A stretch of 33,032 nt of DNA from Rhodanobacter sp. (GCA_004298505.1 SCRO01000077.1:1-33032); one strand, 5' to 3'. Numbered from the stretch's first letter, positions 18,039-25,915 are shown. The notes: generated by a model from the sequence alone, not told the origin. Program-made: numbers and translations.

Positions 18039-19166
18039 TCATCCCTGAACGCGAGAGTCAAAAACCGGCCGTCCGTGGCCGGACTCTTCAATGATTCGAT
18101 AAACCGTTTGCACATAACGCTCAAGCTGGTCCAGCGCGACCCATTCATCCGCGCTGTGTGCCTGAGCGATGTCGCCAGGGCCGTAGACGAAGGCGGTGTA
18201 ACCGGCAGCGGAAAAAAGCGCTGCCTCGGTCCAGAAATCCACCGCGTTGCCGACCGGGATGCCGAGATCGTCGGCCAGATCGCGGGCAAGCAGGCGGTTC
18301 GCCTCGGCATTGGCGGTGTCACCAGCCGGCAGCGAGGGACCGCGAAACGTTTCGGAAAACTCCGCCGGATGGGGTTCCACCAGCGACCGGAAGCTTGCCA
18401 GCAGGCAGTCGGGATCCATCGTCGGCAACGGCCGCATGCCGAAGCGGAGCTCCGCGCTGGGCGCGATCATGTTCGCCTTGATGCCGCCTTCGACGCGGCC
18501 GATGTTGAAGCGCAGGCCGGTCAATCCACCAAAGCGCTCATGCGCCTGGGCTGCCACGAAATCCAGCGCGGCATTGCCCCAGCGCAGCACCTGGTGCAAC
18601 GCGCTGTCGCCGGGCTTCTGCTCACCCGCGGCATGCCCGGCGTGGCCGGCGAAGCGCATCAGCACCGACTGGATGCCGCGATGCGCGAGGACAGCTTCAC
18701 CCCGGGTCGGCTCGGCCACGATCACGGCCGTGTAAGCGTGCGGTTCGTGCAGGAAGCCGGCAATGCAACGTGCATCGTTGGCTTCCTCATCGGTCGAGAA
18801 CAACAGCGCCAGTGGCCCGTCACTGGCATTCGCCGCCGCCAGCAAGGCAGCCGCGGCGCCCTTGATGTCACAGGCACCGAGGCCCACCGCGCGATCGGCA
18901 GTCAACCGCAACGTATGCGGATCGGCCGTCCACCCCGGCGAGCCCGGCACGGTGTCCAGGTGCACGTTGAACAGGTATTTCGCCTCGCCGCGCACGGCGT
19001 GCATCGCCACCGCGCCAGCGCCGAAATCGGTCACCGTGATCGCAAACCCCGGCAACTGCGCACGCAGATAATCGAAAATGCCCCCGGTATCGATCGCCCG
19101 CGGTGGATTGCAGGTGTCAAACGCCACCAGCGCACGCAGGTGCTCCAGCGTCGCGTCGAGCAACAC
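18039..19166 (-). CDS. argE: N-acetyl-L-citrulline (or ornithine) deacetylase, M20 family
   Basis: The protein of about 375 aa removes acetate from the intermediate made by the acetylornithine carbamoyltransferase, so acetylcitrulline is the expected substrate. Metal-site motifs are FNVHLDTVPGS, GACDIKGAAAALLAA, FSTDEEANDARC, VAEPTRGE and AQAHSADEW. There is no ATG: the frame begins near GTG 19166 (VLLDATLEHLRALVAFDT), or TTG 19163, in phase with relatives. The ribosome binding region is made of GGAAATC repeats, so translation strength may depend on them. The frame stays open far upstream inside argG only because of base composition. Confidence 0.88.
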   Translation of the reverse strand: MLLDATLEHLRALVAFDTCNPPRAIDTGGIFDYLRAQLPGFAITVTDFGAGAVAMHAVRGEAKYLFNVHLDTVPGSPGWTADPHTLRLTADRAVGLGACDIKGAAAALLAAANASDGPLALLFSTDEEANDARCIAGFLHEPHAYTAVIVAEPTRGEAVLAHRGIQSVLMRFAGHAGHAAGEQKPGDSALHQVLRWGNAALDFVAAQAHERFGGLTGLRFNIGRVEGGIKANMIAPSAELRFGMRPLPTMDPDCLLASFRSLVEPHPAEFSETFRGPSLPAGDTANAEANRLLARDLADDLGIPVGNAVDFWTEAALFSAAGYTAFVYGPGDIAQAHSADEWVALDQLERYVQTVYRIIEESGHGRPVFDSRVQG

Positions 19167-19167
19167 C

Positions 19168-19195
19168 GATTTCCGATTTCCGATTTCCGATTCCC
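19168..19195. repeat. 7-bp tandem repeat at the argG/argE junction
   Basis: GATTTCC occurs three times without mismatch (19168-19188), followed by GATTCCC. On the coding strand this is GGAAATC repeated directly ahead of the GTG start of the deacetylase gene, so it supplies the purine-rich ribosome binding region. Confidence 0.85.
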
Positions 19196-19198
19196 CGC

Positions 19199-20437
19199 TC
19201 ACGAACGATTGACCTCGGCCCACAGCGTTGAGCTCATGCCGAACAGCTTGATGAAGCCTTCGGCTTCTTCCACGCCCCAGTCCGCCGACTGCGCATAAGT
19301 AGCACCCTTGGCGTTGAGGATATGCTTCGACTCCACCGCTACCGCACCAACACTGCCACCCTGGGTTTCCAGCGTCACCGTACCGTTGACGGTGGACTGG
19401 CTCGACCTCAGGAACGCTTCGAGATCGGTCTTCAGCGGATCGTGGAAAAAACCCTCGTAGACCAGCTCCACCCACTTGCGCGCCACCTCGGGTTTGAAGC
19501 GGTTCTGCTGCTTGCTGAGCACGGCCTCTTCCAGGGCGCGGTGTGCGGCGAGCAGTGCGGTCAGGCCCGGTGCCTCGAAGATAATGCGGCCCTTCAGGCC
19601 GATCGTGGTATCGCCGGTATACAGGCCGCGGCCCACGCCGTATTGCGCAAACAGGCCATTCAACTTTGCCAGCATGACGTGTCCGGCCATCTTCTCGCCA
19701 TCCAGCGTCACCGCCTCGCCACCCTCGAAACCGATCCTCACCTTCAGCGGTTTGGACGGCCATTCGGCACGTGGTTTGCACCAGCCCACCGCACCAGCGC
19801 CGGGCGCTTGCCACTGGTCGATTTCGCCGCCGGACATGGTCAGGCCGAGCAGGTTCTCGTTGATGGTGTAGGCCTGCTGCCTGGCGCGTACGCCAAAGCC
19901 ACGCTCCTCCAGGTACTTCTGCTCGTAGGCGCGCGTCTGTGTGTGCTCCTTCTGGATCTCGCGGATCGGCGCCACGATTTGGTATTCACCCCGCGCTTTC
20001 ACCGTCAGATCGAAGCGAACCTGATCATTCCCCATGCCGGTGCAACCATGTGCGATCGCCTTCGTCCCGAGTTCGCCCGCGCGCTTGAGCGCCGCCCCGA
20101 CGATCAGGTAACGGTCCGACACCAGCAGCGGGTATTGGCCCTGGTAACCCTCGCCCGCCCATACGAACGGCTTGACGAAACCAGCCCAGATCGCCGGACC
20201 GCCGTCGACTGTGACATGGCTGGCCACGCCCAGTTCCTTCGCACGGCTTTCGATGAACGCGCGCTCTTCGGCGTCCACGCCGCCGGTATCGGCGAACACG
20301 GTATGTACGGCCCAGCCGCGCTCCTGCAGGTAAGGCACGCAGAAGCTGGTGTCAAGGCCACCTGAGAAAGCCAGGACGATGTCCTTGCTTTCGGGAATGG
20401 GGAATGGGGAATCGGGAGTGGGAAATGCGTTGGACAT
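19199..20437 (-). CDS. argG: Argininosuccinate synthase with repeat-encoded N-terminal extension
   Basis: The 412-aa enzyme ligates citrulline and aspartate using ATP. The PP-loop is [12 protein letters not shown] at about 20-31; [29 protein letters not shown] and [12 protein letters not shown] follow. Relatives begin [12 protein letters not shown], but here SKDIVLAF is preceded by [16 protein letters not shown], encoded by 7-bp repeats, and no start codon remains at the usual place. ATG 20437 is the best start; a TTG lies just before it at 20440. No strong ribosome binding site is visible. The gene is 86 bp after the carbamoyltransferase gene. Confidence 0.94.
   Translation of the reverse strand: MSNAFPTPDSPFPIPESKDIVLAFSGGLDTSFCVPYLQERGWAVHTVFADTGGVDAEERAFIESRAKELGVASHVTVDGGPAIWAGFVKPFVWAGEGYQGQYPLLVSDRYLIVGAALKRAGELGTKAIAHGCTGMGNDQVRFDLTVKARGEYQIVAPIREIQKEHTQTRAYEQKYLEERGFGVRARQQAYTINENLLGLTMSGGEIDQWQAPGAGAVGWCKPRAEWPSKPLKVRIGFEGGEAVTLDGEKMAGHVMLAKLNGLFAQYGVGRGLYTGDTTIGLKGRIIFEAPGLTALLAAHRALEEAVLSKQQNRFKPEVARKWVELVYEGFFHDPLKTDLEAFLRSSQSTVNGTVTLETQGGSVGAVAVESKHILNAKGATYAQSADWGVEEAEGFIKLFGMSSTLWAEVNRS
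20393..20427. repeat. Five 7-bp repeats inside the 5' end of argG
   Basis: The units on the plus strand are GGGAATG, GGGAATG, GGGAATC, GGGAGTG and GGAAATG. They encode residues 4-15 of the argG product (roughly [12 protein letters not shown]). Gain or loss of one unit would shift the reading frame. Confidence 0.85.
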
Positions 20438-20500
20438 CAAGGTGTGCTCTGAATGGAAGGTTCGAATGTTTCCGGGAAAAGCGAGGGCGGCGTTTCAGCT

Positions 20501-20521
20501 ATTCCATATTCTCAATTCCCC
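20501..20521. repeat. Degenerate 7-bp repeat just after the carbamoyltransferase gene
   Basis: ATTCCAT, ATTCTCA and ATTCCCC lie in series directly downstream of the argF' stop codon (20526-20524), in the spacer before argG. They belong to the same heptamer family as the other sites, but are more worn. Confidence 0.6.
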
Positions 20522-20523
20522 AG

Positions 20524-21579
20524 TCATGGCGTCGCGACCAGCGACGCCATGACTGCTTTCTGCACGTGCAGGCGGTTTTCGGCTTCGTCGATGGCAATGC
20601 ACGCCGGTGAATCCATCACCGCGTCGGTGGCCTTGATGTTCCGGCGCAGCGGCAGGCAGTGACTGAACAGACCGTGGTTGGTCAACGCCATCTTCGCTTC
20701 GTCGACAATGAAATGCCGGTTCGCCTCGCGTATGGGTTTCTCCTGCTCCCACTTGCCAAAGAACGGCAGCGCACCCCAGCTCTTGGCGTAGACCACATCG
20801 GCGCCGGTGTAGGCTTCCTCGATGTCGTGACTGACCCTCAGCGAACCGCCGTTCTGCGTGGCATTCAGACGGCCAAATTCCATGTAGCGCTCGTCCAGCA
20901 CGTAGTCGGGCGTGGGGCACAGCAAGGTGACGTCCATGCCCATTCTGGTCGCGATCAGCAGTGCCGAGTTCGCCACCGCGGTATTCAACGGCTTGGGATG
21001 GTAGGTCCAGGTCAGCACATACTTCTTGTTCTGCAGGTCGCCCAGATGCTCCTTCAGCGCCAGCGCGTGGGCCAGTTCCTGGCAGGGATGGGTGATGGTT
21101 TCCATGTTGATCACCGGCACCGTGGCGTACTGCGCGAAGGCCTTGATCAGCTTGTCCTGGCGATCCACCGCCCAGTCCTGGAACTTCGGGAACGCACGCA
21201 CCGCGATCAGGTCGACGTAGCGCGACAGCACACGCGCCACTTCAGCGATGTGCTCCTCGCTATCGCCATCCATCACGCTGCCCACCTCGAACTCGATCGG
21301 CCAGGCATCCTTGCCCGGCGCCAGCACCACCGCATGTCCGCCCAGCTGGAACGCCCCCAGTTCGAAGCTGGTGCGAGTGCGCATCGAGGGATTGAAGAAC
21401 AGCAGCGCGACCGACTTGCCGGCCAGTTGCTGGCTGTTTTGTCGAGGACTCCCACCAGGGATGGCCGGTTCTTGCGCAGCGACGCGCATTTCCCGCTTGA
21501 ATTCAGCGGCCTGCTCCAGCAGCGCGTCGATCTCGGCGCGACTGTAATCCTGGGTGGTGATGAAATGTCGTGGTGCCAT
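20524..21579 (-). CDS. argF': N-acetylornithine carbamoyltransferase (acetylated-pathway ArgF')
   Basis: The 351-aa enzyme carbamoylates N-acetylornithine to N-acetylcitrulline. Motifs are FFNPSMRTRTSFELGAFQLGG (carbamoyl phosphate binding), INMETITHPCQELAHALAL, YVLTWTYHPKPLNTAVANSA and FSHCLPLRRNIKATDAVMDS. These match the Xanthomonas acetylornithine enzyme almost word for word rather than ordinary ArgF. Residues 33-50 (VAAQEPAIPGGSPRQNSQ) form an insertion absent from the Xanthomonas form that I recall. ATG 21579 lies 6 nt after GGAG at 21589-21586; another ATG is directly before it at 21582. It is the first structural gene of the operon, behind a probable attenuator. Confidence 0.95.
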   Translation of the reverse strand: MAPRHFITTQDYSRAEIDALLEQAAEFKREMRVAAQEPAIPGGSPRQNSQQLAGKSVALLFFNPSMRTRTSFELGAFQLGGHAVVLAPGKDAWPIEFEVGSVMDGDSEEHIAEVARVLSRYVDLIAVRAFPKFQDWAVDRQDKLIKAFAQYATVPVINMETITHPCQELAHALALKEHLGDLQNKKYVLTWTYHPKPLNTAVANSALLIATRMGMDVTLLCPTPDYVLDERYMEFGRLNATQNGGSLRVSHDIEEAYTGADVVYAKSWGALPFFGKWEQEKPIREANRHFIVDEAKMALTNHGLFSHCLPLRRNIKATDAVMDSPACIAIDEAENRLHVQKAVMASLVATP

Positions 21580-21602
21580 CATTTTCTCCAAGCCTCAAAC
21601 AC

Positions 21603-21629
21603 AAAAAAACCGGCGTAAAGGCCGGGTTT
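21603..21629 (-). terminator. Intrinsic terminator in the arginine operon leader
   Basis: On the minus strand, AAACCCGGC pairs with GCCGGTTT (one bulged base) around a short loop and is followed by seven U (21609-21603). It lies only 24 bp before the carbamoyltransferase start and reads in the direction of the operon, so it must be bypassed for expression. Its 5' arm is also complementary to the end of the leader ORF. Confidence 0.75.
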
Positions 21630-21662
21630 CGTCGTCGATACACGTGAAAAGCGCGCGACAGC

Positions 21663-21767
21663 CTACCCGGCCGAATGTCCAGTCATCGGTCGGCGCGCAC
21701 GCGACGTCATGCCAGCGGCCGCGCGGGCACTGGTGAGTATGGTGGCGGTATAGACGGCTGTAGACAT
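21663..21767 (-). CDS. Candidate leader peptide of the arginine operon
   Basis: A 34-codon frame begins MSTAVYTATILTSARAAAGM, contains TSRARRPMTGHSAG and stops at TAG 21665-21663. Three of four consecutive codons at 21701-21690 are Arg (CGT, GCG, CGC, CGA). A shorter start, ATG 21710, would give a 15-aa peptide. The segment after the Arg codons can pair with the segment at the stop codon, and the latter with the terminator's 5' arm. Ribosome binding sites are weak. The leader role is inferred from these structures, not from similarity. Confidence 0.5.
   Translation of the reverse strand: MSTAVYTATILTSARAAAGMTSRARRPMTGHSAG
21665..21693 (-). promoter_or_regulatory. Candidate 1:2 stem and antiterminator arm of the attenuator
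   Basis: Segment 1 (CCGACCGA, 21693-21686) overlaps the last Arg codon. It pairs, with one mismatch, with segment 2 (TCGGCCGG, 21674-21667). Segment 2 shifted by two bases (GGCCGGGT, 21672-21665) is perfectly complementary over 8 bp to the terminator arm (ACCCGGCC, 21627-21620). The two pairings exclude each other, which is the logic of a ribosome-controlled attenuator. Confidence 0.55.
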
Positions 21768-21862
21768 GCAGGTTCCAGGTAACTGGCCGACATCATGGCG
21801 AGATTTTCGCTGCCATGCAACAAAAAAAATCGGGTCCGCGGCAATCAGCCCCCCCGAAAACA

Positions 21863-21888
21863 CCATCGCTGGCTGACGACGGCGATGG
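21863..21888 (-). terminator. Hairpin upstream of the arginine leader
   Basis: CCATCGC and GCGATGG form a perfect 7-bp stem with a 12-nt loop, followed on the minus strand by TGTTTT. It is a weak terminator candidate for transcripts from the glycine-zipper gene that pass through the MITE. Confidence 0.4.
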
Positions 21889-21900
21889 GTCACGGGAGCC

Positions 21901-22067
21901 CTAGCAGCCTGTCGGACTTTGGTGGTCGAGGCGAGAATTCGGCTGTGTGAGGACAGATTCCTGACGATTCGCCGGTCCATAGTGGTTCTGTGGACCAAGA
22001 ATCGGCGGGGATATGGACCACACAGGCGGATTCGCAGACCGGCCAGCAAAGTCCGACAGGCTGCTAG
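21901..22067. mobile_element. 167-bp MITE related to the IS1182-like element
   Basis: The element has 19-bp perfect inverted ends (CTAGCAGCCTGTCGGACTT at 21901-21919 and its complement at 22049-22067), and pairing resumes a little farther in. The ends equal the terminal repeat at 243-261. There is no coding capacity for a transposase; the interior has an imperfect stem around GGTCCA and TGGACC. The right end lies 6 bp from the stop codon of the glycine-zipper gene. CTAG at both edges may be a 4-bp target duplication. Confidence 0.85.
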
Positions 22068-22073
22068 CTAGGA

Positions 22074-22598
22074 TCAGTCGACCGGCGTGACCGACACCCG
22101 CACCCGCAGCCGCTCGCCGGGATCGTAGTCCAGTCGCGACATGTAGACCTCCCCGCGATATCGGTACTCGACATCGTAGCCGATGATCCGGCGCTGCTCG
22201 CTGACCGCGTTGACCTCACGGCACTGCGTCTGTGTGGTTTCGTAGTCACGGCCCTGGCTGGCCCGATTACCGACGGCACCGCCGGCCACGGCACCGACGA
22301 CGGTAGCCGCCTTGCGCCCATCACCCTTGCCCACGGCATTGCCCAGCACGCCGCCGATGACCGCACCAAGCACCGTCCCTGCGGTGCTATTGCCGCCTTC
22401 GTGCCGCACCACCTGCTGGTCGTAGCACTCCTGCCGCGGCACATTGGTACGGGTAACGCCCTGCACAGGATCAGCCCGCAACACATCCGCCCAACCGTAA
22501 TGGGTATTGCCATCGCTGCCGGGGCCCGGCGCATTCTGCGCGTACGCGCCCGTAGTCATCATGGCCAGCGCCAGTGCGGAAACCCATAACTTGACCAT
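22074..22598 (-). CDS. Glycine-zipper outer-membrane/periplasmic protein
   Basis: The 174-aa protein has a signal peptide (MVKLWVSALALAMMTTGAYA, cleaved before QN). A glycine-zipper hairpin (AGTVLGAVIGGVLGNAVGKGDGRKAATVVGAVAGGAVGNRAS, at about 73-114) follows, as in the Rickettsia 17-kDa-antigen and SlyB-like group. The rest is a beta-rich C-terminus (YDVEYRYRGEVYMSRLDYDPGERLRVRVSVTPVD). Such proteins sit in the envelope; a specific role is not known. GGGAGT before ATG 22598 is the ribosome binding site. It is divergent from cysS. Confidence 0.85.
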   Translation of the reverse strand: MVKLWVSALALAMMTTGAYAQNAPGPGSDGNTHYGWADVLRADPVQGVTRTNVPRQECYDQQVVRHEGGNSTAGTVLGAVIGGVLGNAVGKGDGRKAATVVGAVAGGAVGNRASQGRDYETTQTQCREVNAVSEQRRIIGYDVEYRYRGEVYMSRLDYDPGERLRVRVSVTPVD

Positions 22599-22891
22599 GA
22601 CCCACTCCCGTACTCGATGCTATCCACCGCGCCACGCGCGGACTGGCAGCATTGCAGCAAATTCACTCTGAATACACGCTTAGGACTGGCCCGATTCGTT
22701 CAGTTCCGACGCCGTCAGGTGCGGCCGTGCAAGGTGCGACGGCACACTGTCACGGGCCTGCTCTGGCGCGCTGCACACAACAATGGCAGAGGGCCTGCAT
22801 CCGGCCCGGTCGGGCGATACCGGCGCCGGCTTGTTAAGATGCGCCGCCGGCCCGGCCCGGCCAGCACGCAACTTTCCCGCGGATTTGACCG
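22599..22891. promoter_or_regulatory. Divergent intergenic region, glycine-zipper gene / cysS
   Basis: The 293 bp separates two divergent genes and must hold both promoters. TTAAGAT at 22834-22840 could be the cysS -10 region (about 50 bp before its ATG), but no -35 match is visible. ATTCACTCTGAAT near 22660 is a small palindrome of unknown meaning. No open frame here is convincing. Confidence 0.4.
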
Positions 22892-24265
22892 ATGCCGATT
22901 ACGCTCTACAACAGCCTGACCCGTCGCAACGAACCATTCGTGCCGCTCGACCCCGAACGCGTGACAATGTATCTGTGCGGCCCCACGGTGTACAACTACG
23001 TGCACATCGGAAATGCCCGCGGCCCGGTGGTGTTCGACGTGCTGGCCCGTCTGCTGCGCCGGCATTTCCCGCGTGTGATATATGCGCGAAACATCACCGA
23101 CGTCGACGACAAGATCAACGCCGCCGCGCATGCGCAAGGGGTCGAGATCGGTGCGATCACGCGCCGTTTTGCCCAGGCCTACCGCGATGACATGGCCGCT
23201 CTGGGCATCGCGCCACCCGATCTCGAGCCGCACGCCACCGATCACATCGAGCCGATCATCACGATGGTCGAGCGGCTGATCACCGACGGTCACGCTTACG
23301 TCGCCGAAGGCCACGTGCTGTTCGACGTCAGCTCCTACCCGGCCTACGGCAAACTGTCCGGGCGCGATACCGACGAGCTGATCGCCGGCGCGCGCGTCGA
23401 AGTGGCTCCGTACAAGAAGAATCCCACCGACTTCGTACTGTGGAAACCGTCTACGCCCGATCTGCCCGGCTGGCCCAGCCCGTGGGGCATCGGCCGACCC
23501 GGCTGGCATATCGAGTGCTCGGTGATGAGCGCCGCGCACCTGGGCGAAACCATCGACATCCATGCTGGCGGAGTCGACCTGCTGTTTCCGCACCACGAGA
23601 ACGAGATTGCCCAGTCCACCTGTGCGCACGGCGGCAAGACCTTCGCGCGCTGGTGGATGCACAACGGCATGCTCACCTTCGACGGCCGCAAGATGTCCAA
23701 GTCGCTGGGCAATGTATTGCTGGTGCACGAATTGCTCAAGGCGCACCCGGCCGAGGCGCTGCATCTGCGCCTGCTCAGCGGCCATTACCGGCAGCCGCTG
23801 GACTGGTCCGAAGCGGCCATCAACCAGGCGATCAGCACACTGGATGGCTGGTACCGGGTACTGCGCGACCTGGCCGCCGTCGACATTCCCGGCGGCACCC
23901 TGCCGGTACCAGAGCGGGTCGAGGCGGCCCTGTGCGACGACCTCAACACGCCCCAGGCGCTGGCCGTGCTGGCCGTGCTGGCCGATGCGGCACGCCAGTC
24001 GGGCACGGCCCAAGCAAAGGCGGACTTGCTCGGCGGCGGCGCCCTGCTTGGCCTGCTGCAACAGGCTCCAGAGGCGTGGTTCAAGCGCGGCGCCGAACAG
24101 GCGGTCGACACCGCCCGCATCGAGGCTCTGCTGGAGGAACGTCGCACCGCGCGCGCCGCGCGTGACTTCAAGCGCGCCGATGCCATCCGCGACAAGCTGG
24201 CCGGCATGAACATCGCGATCGAGGACGGCCCGCAAGGCACACGCTGGAATGTGCTGAAGCAGTAA
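22892..24265 (+). CDS. cysS: Cysteinyl-tRNA synthetase
   Basis: The 457-aa class I synthetase charges tRNA-Cys. The HIGH-type motif is HIGNARG at 38-44 and the KMSKS loop is at 267-271. The zinc site that selects cysteine is seen as Cys29 ([10 protein letters not shown]), Cys209 ([10 protein letters not shown]), and His234/Glu238 ([11 protein letters not shown]). The length is normal. The final anticodon-binding helix ([33 protein letters not shown]) is complete. Confidence 0.97.
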   Translation: MPITLYNSLTRRNEPFVPLDPERVTMYLCGPTVYNYVHIGNARGPVVFDVLARLLRRHFPRVIYARNITDVDDKINAAAHAQGVEIGAITRRFAQAYRDDMAALGIAPPDLEPHATDHIEPIITMVERLITDGHAYVAEGHVLFDVSSYPAYGKLSGRDTDELIAGARVEVAPYKKNPTDFVLWKPSTPDLPGWPSPWGIGRPGWHIECSVMSAAHLGETIDIHAGGVDLLFPHHENEIAQSTCAHGGKTFARWWMHNGMLTFDGRKMSKSLGNVLLVHELLKAHPAEALHLRLLSGHYRQPLDWSEAAINQAISTLDGWYRVLRDLAAVDIPGGTLPVPERVEAALCDDLNTPQALAVLAVLADAARQSGTAQAKADLLGGGALLGLLQQAPEAWFKRGAEQAVDTARIEALLEERRTARAARDFKRADAIRDKLAGMNIAIEDGPQGTRWNVLKQ

Positions 24266-24271
24266 GCGTTA

Positions 24272-24297
24272 CGAACCCGGTTTTACGCCCGGGTTCG
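24272..24297 (+). terminator. Hairpin between cysS and sufE-like gene
   Basis: CGAACCCGG and CCGGGTTCG make a 9-bp perfect stem around TTTTACGC, 6 bp after the cysS stop. No U-run follows, so it may act in RNA stability or be a weak terminator. It overlaps the place expected for the -35 box of the next gene. Confidence 0.5.
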
Positions 24298-24305
24298 CAC
24301 TGCGC

Positions 24306-24311
24306 GATAAT
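24306..24311 (+). promoter_or_regulatory. -10 box directly before the sufE-like gene
   Basis: GATAAT ends 6 bp before ATG 24318. Transcription would then begin at or within a base or two of the start codon, giving a leaderless mRNA. No ribosome binding site is visible, which agrees. Confidence 0.45.
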
Positions 24312-24317
24312 ACGGTG

Positions 24318-24746
24318 ATGAACGAGACCGCCAACCCAAGTGCCGAACAAGCCCAGCAGGACATCGCCGAGGAGTTCGCGCTCTTCGGCGACTGGTCCGA
24401 GCGCTACCAATACCTCATCGATCTGGGCAAGCGGCTGCCACCGTTCCCCGAAGCGTGCAAGATCGAGGCGTACCGCGTGCACGGTTGCCAGTCGATGGTA
24501 TGGCTGGTGCCCAGCGGCGATGCCGGCAAGATACACTTCGAGGCAACCAGCGATTCGGCCATCGTCTCCGGCCTGCTCGCGCTACTGATGCGGGTGTATT
24601 CCGATCGTCCTGCCCGCGAGATCCTCGCCACTGAACCGCAATTCATCAGCACCATCGGACTGGCCAAGCATCTGTCGCCAACCCGCTCCAACGGCCTGGC
24701 GGCGACGCTGGCCAAGTTGAGGGGATACGCGTCCGCAATCGACTGA
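24318..24746 (+). CDS. sufE: SufE-family sulfur acceptor protein
   Basis: The 142-aa protein accepts persulfide sulfur from a cysteine desulfurase for Fe-S cluster assembly. The acceptor is Cys57 in RVHGCQSMVWL, the conserved SufE loop. Other family stretches are YQYLIDLGKRLPPFP, ATSDSAIVSGLLALLMRVYS and LSPTRSNGLAATLAKLR. No SUF operon lies nearby, so it could serve CsdA or SufS encoded elsewhere; SufE versus CsdE cannot be decided from sequence. Confidence 0.9.
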   Translation: MNETANPSAEQAQQDIAEEFALFGDWSERYQYLIDLGKRLPPFPEACKIEAYRVHGCQSMVWLVPSGDAGKIHFEATSDSAIVSGLLALLMRVYSDRPAREILATEPQFISTIGLAKHLSPTRSNGLAATLAKLRGYASAID

Positions 24747-24784
24747 GGCACCGCCGGAGCCCATGGCCGGTACCAACACGCCGC

Positions 24785-25852
24785 TCAGTCGCCCATCTGC
24801 TTCTGCAGGTGCTCGCGGCGCTCCTGCGCATCCAGCGACAGCGTGGCGATCGGCCGCGCGTCGAGGCGGTCGATGCCGATCTCCTCGTCGGTCTCCTCGC
24901 AGAAACCGTAACTGCCTTCCTCGATCCGGCGCAGCGCCTTGTCGATCTTCGAGATCAGTTTGCGGTAACGATCGCGGGTACGCAGTTCGAGCGAGTTCTC
25001 GGTTTCGCGAGTGGCCCGTTCGGCCTCATCGCCAACATCACGCACTTCCTCGCGCAAGTTGTCCATGGTCTGGCGTGACTCCTCCACCAGCTGGTCGCGC
25101 CAATCGCGCAGCTTGTTGCGAAAATACGCCAGGTGTCGCGGATTCATGTACTCCTCATCGCTGGAGGGGCGGTAGTCCCTGGGCAAGGTGATGGTGCTGG
25201 TAGAAGGCAAGGCGTAGCGCCCGTCTTCGCGAGTAACACTGTTGTCGAGTGATTTTGTTGCCAGTTTATTCATTGATGACGATGAATTCTTCGAGTTCTT
25301 GTGGGAGGAAGCGTGATACCCGGCGGTGTGGTGGACGCTGGGTGTCACCATGGCGGTAGCGCTCGCCACCTTGCCCTTGAAGAGCCTGCTGGCGGGTGAC
25401 GGGGAATGGTTGTTTGTCGCTGCGACCGGTTCAGGCCGGGCAGCAGGTTTCGCCGAGGCCTTGTGCACGGGCACGACTGGCTTGGCGGCTTGCCTGCCAA
25501 CCGTCTTCGTGGCCGGTTTCTTCGCCGCGACGCCCTTTTCGGCCGCGGCTTGCTTGACTGGCGCCTTTTTCACCGGCACTTTCTTCGTGGGAGCCTTTCT
25601 TGCAGCAATCTTCTTTGCGGTGGTGGCCTTCTTCGCCGGTCCCTTGGCGGGAGCTTTCCTGGCCGCCGACCTGGGTGCAGCTTTCTTCACCGCTGGCTTC
25701 ACGGCGGTCTTGGCGGAAAACTTGCTGATGCTCTTCACGATTCGCTCCTTGCTTGCGGCTGCCGTCGACTTGCCGGCCTTGGCCGCGGCCTTGACCGACG
25801 TCTTGCCCTTGTGCGCCTTGGTGGCGGTCGAACTCGCTTTGGTCTTCGCCAT
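24785..25852 (-). CDS. DksA/TraR-like protein with long Lys/Ala/Pro-rich N-terminal tail
   Basis: The 355-aa protein has two parts. Residues 1-190 are low-complexity, rich in K, A and P ([23 protein letters not shown]), like histone H1 or AlgP tails, and should bind nucleic acid non-specifically. Residues from about 230 on match DksA: long coiled coil, tip ([20 protein letters not shown]), then [47 protein letters not shown]. Of the four zinc cysteines only the first is kept; the others are T, S and A. An internal ATG at 25273 (codon 194) could give a tail-less form. It is convergent with sufE and divergent from yidD. Confidence 0.88.
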   Translation of the reverse strand: MAKTKASSTATKAHKGKTSVKAAAKAGKSTAAASKERIVKSISKFSAKTAVKPAVKKAAPRSAARKAPAKGPAKKATTAKKIAARKAPTKKVPVKKAPVKQAAAEKGVAAKKPATKTVGRQAAKPVVPVHKASAKPAARPEPVAATNNHSPSPASRLFKGKVASATAMVTPSVHHTAGYHASSHKNSKNSSSSMNKLATKSLDNSVTREDGRYALPSTSTITLPRDYRPSSDEEYMNPRHLAYFRNKLRDWRDQLVEESRQTMDNLREEVRDVGDEAERATRETENSLELRTRDRYRKLISKIDKALRRIEEGSYGFCEETDEEIGIDRLDARPIATLSLDAQERREHLQKQMGD

Positions 25853-25886
25853 ATCCCTTCACCGTGGTTGGCCGTGGCGGCCGGGT

Positions 25887-25915
25887 GTTATAGCCGATGT
25901 ATTCCACACCGGCAA
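25887..25915 (-). promoter_or_regulatory. Promoter of the DksA-like gene
   Basis: On the minus strand TTGCCG (25915-25910) and TATAAC (25892-25887) are separated by 17 bp. The predicted transcription start is near 25880, about 28 nt before ATG 25852. Confidence 0.5.

Noticed and set aside
19167-19814. N-terminal extension of the acetylcitrulline deacetylase frame into argG
   Set aside because: The upstream part shows no similarity to M20 peptidases and lies inside the argG coding region.
22658-22672. ATTCACTCTGAAT as an ArgR operator
   Set aside because: The ARG box is TGAAT....ATTCA; here the half-sites are in the reverse order and the site is not next to the arginine promoter.
25431-25907. 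Glu/Gln/Gly-rich open frame overlapping the tail of the DksA-like gene
   Set aside because: It is a shifted reading of the low-complexity K/A/P codons, not a separate gene.
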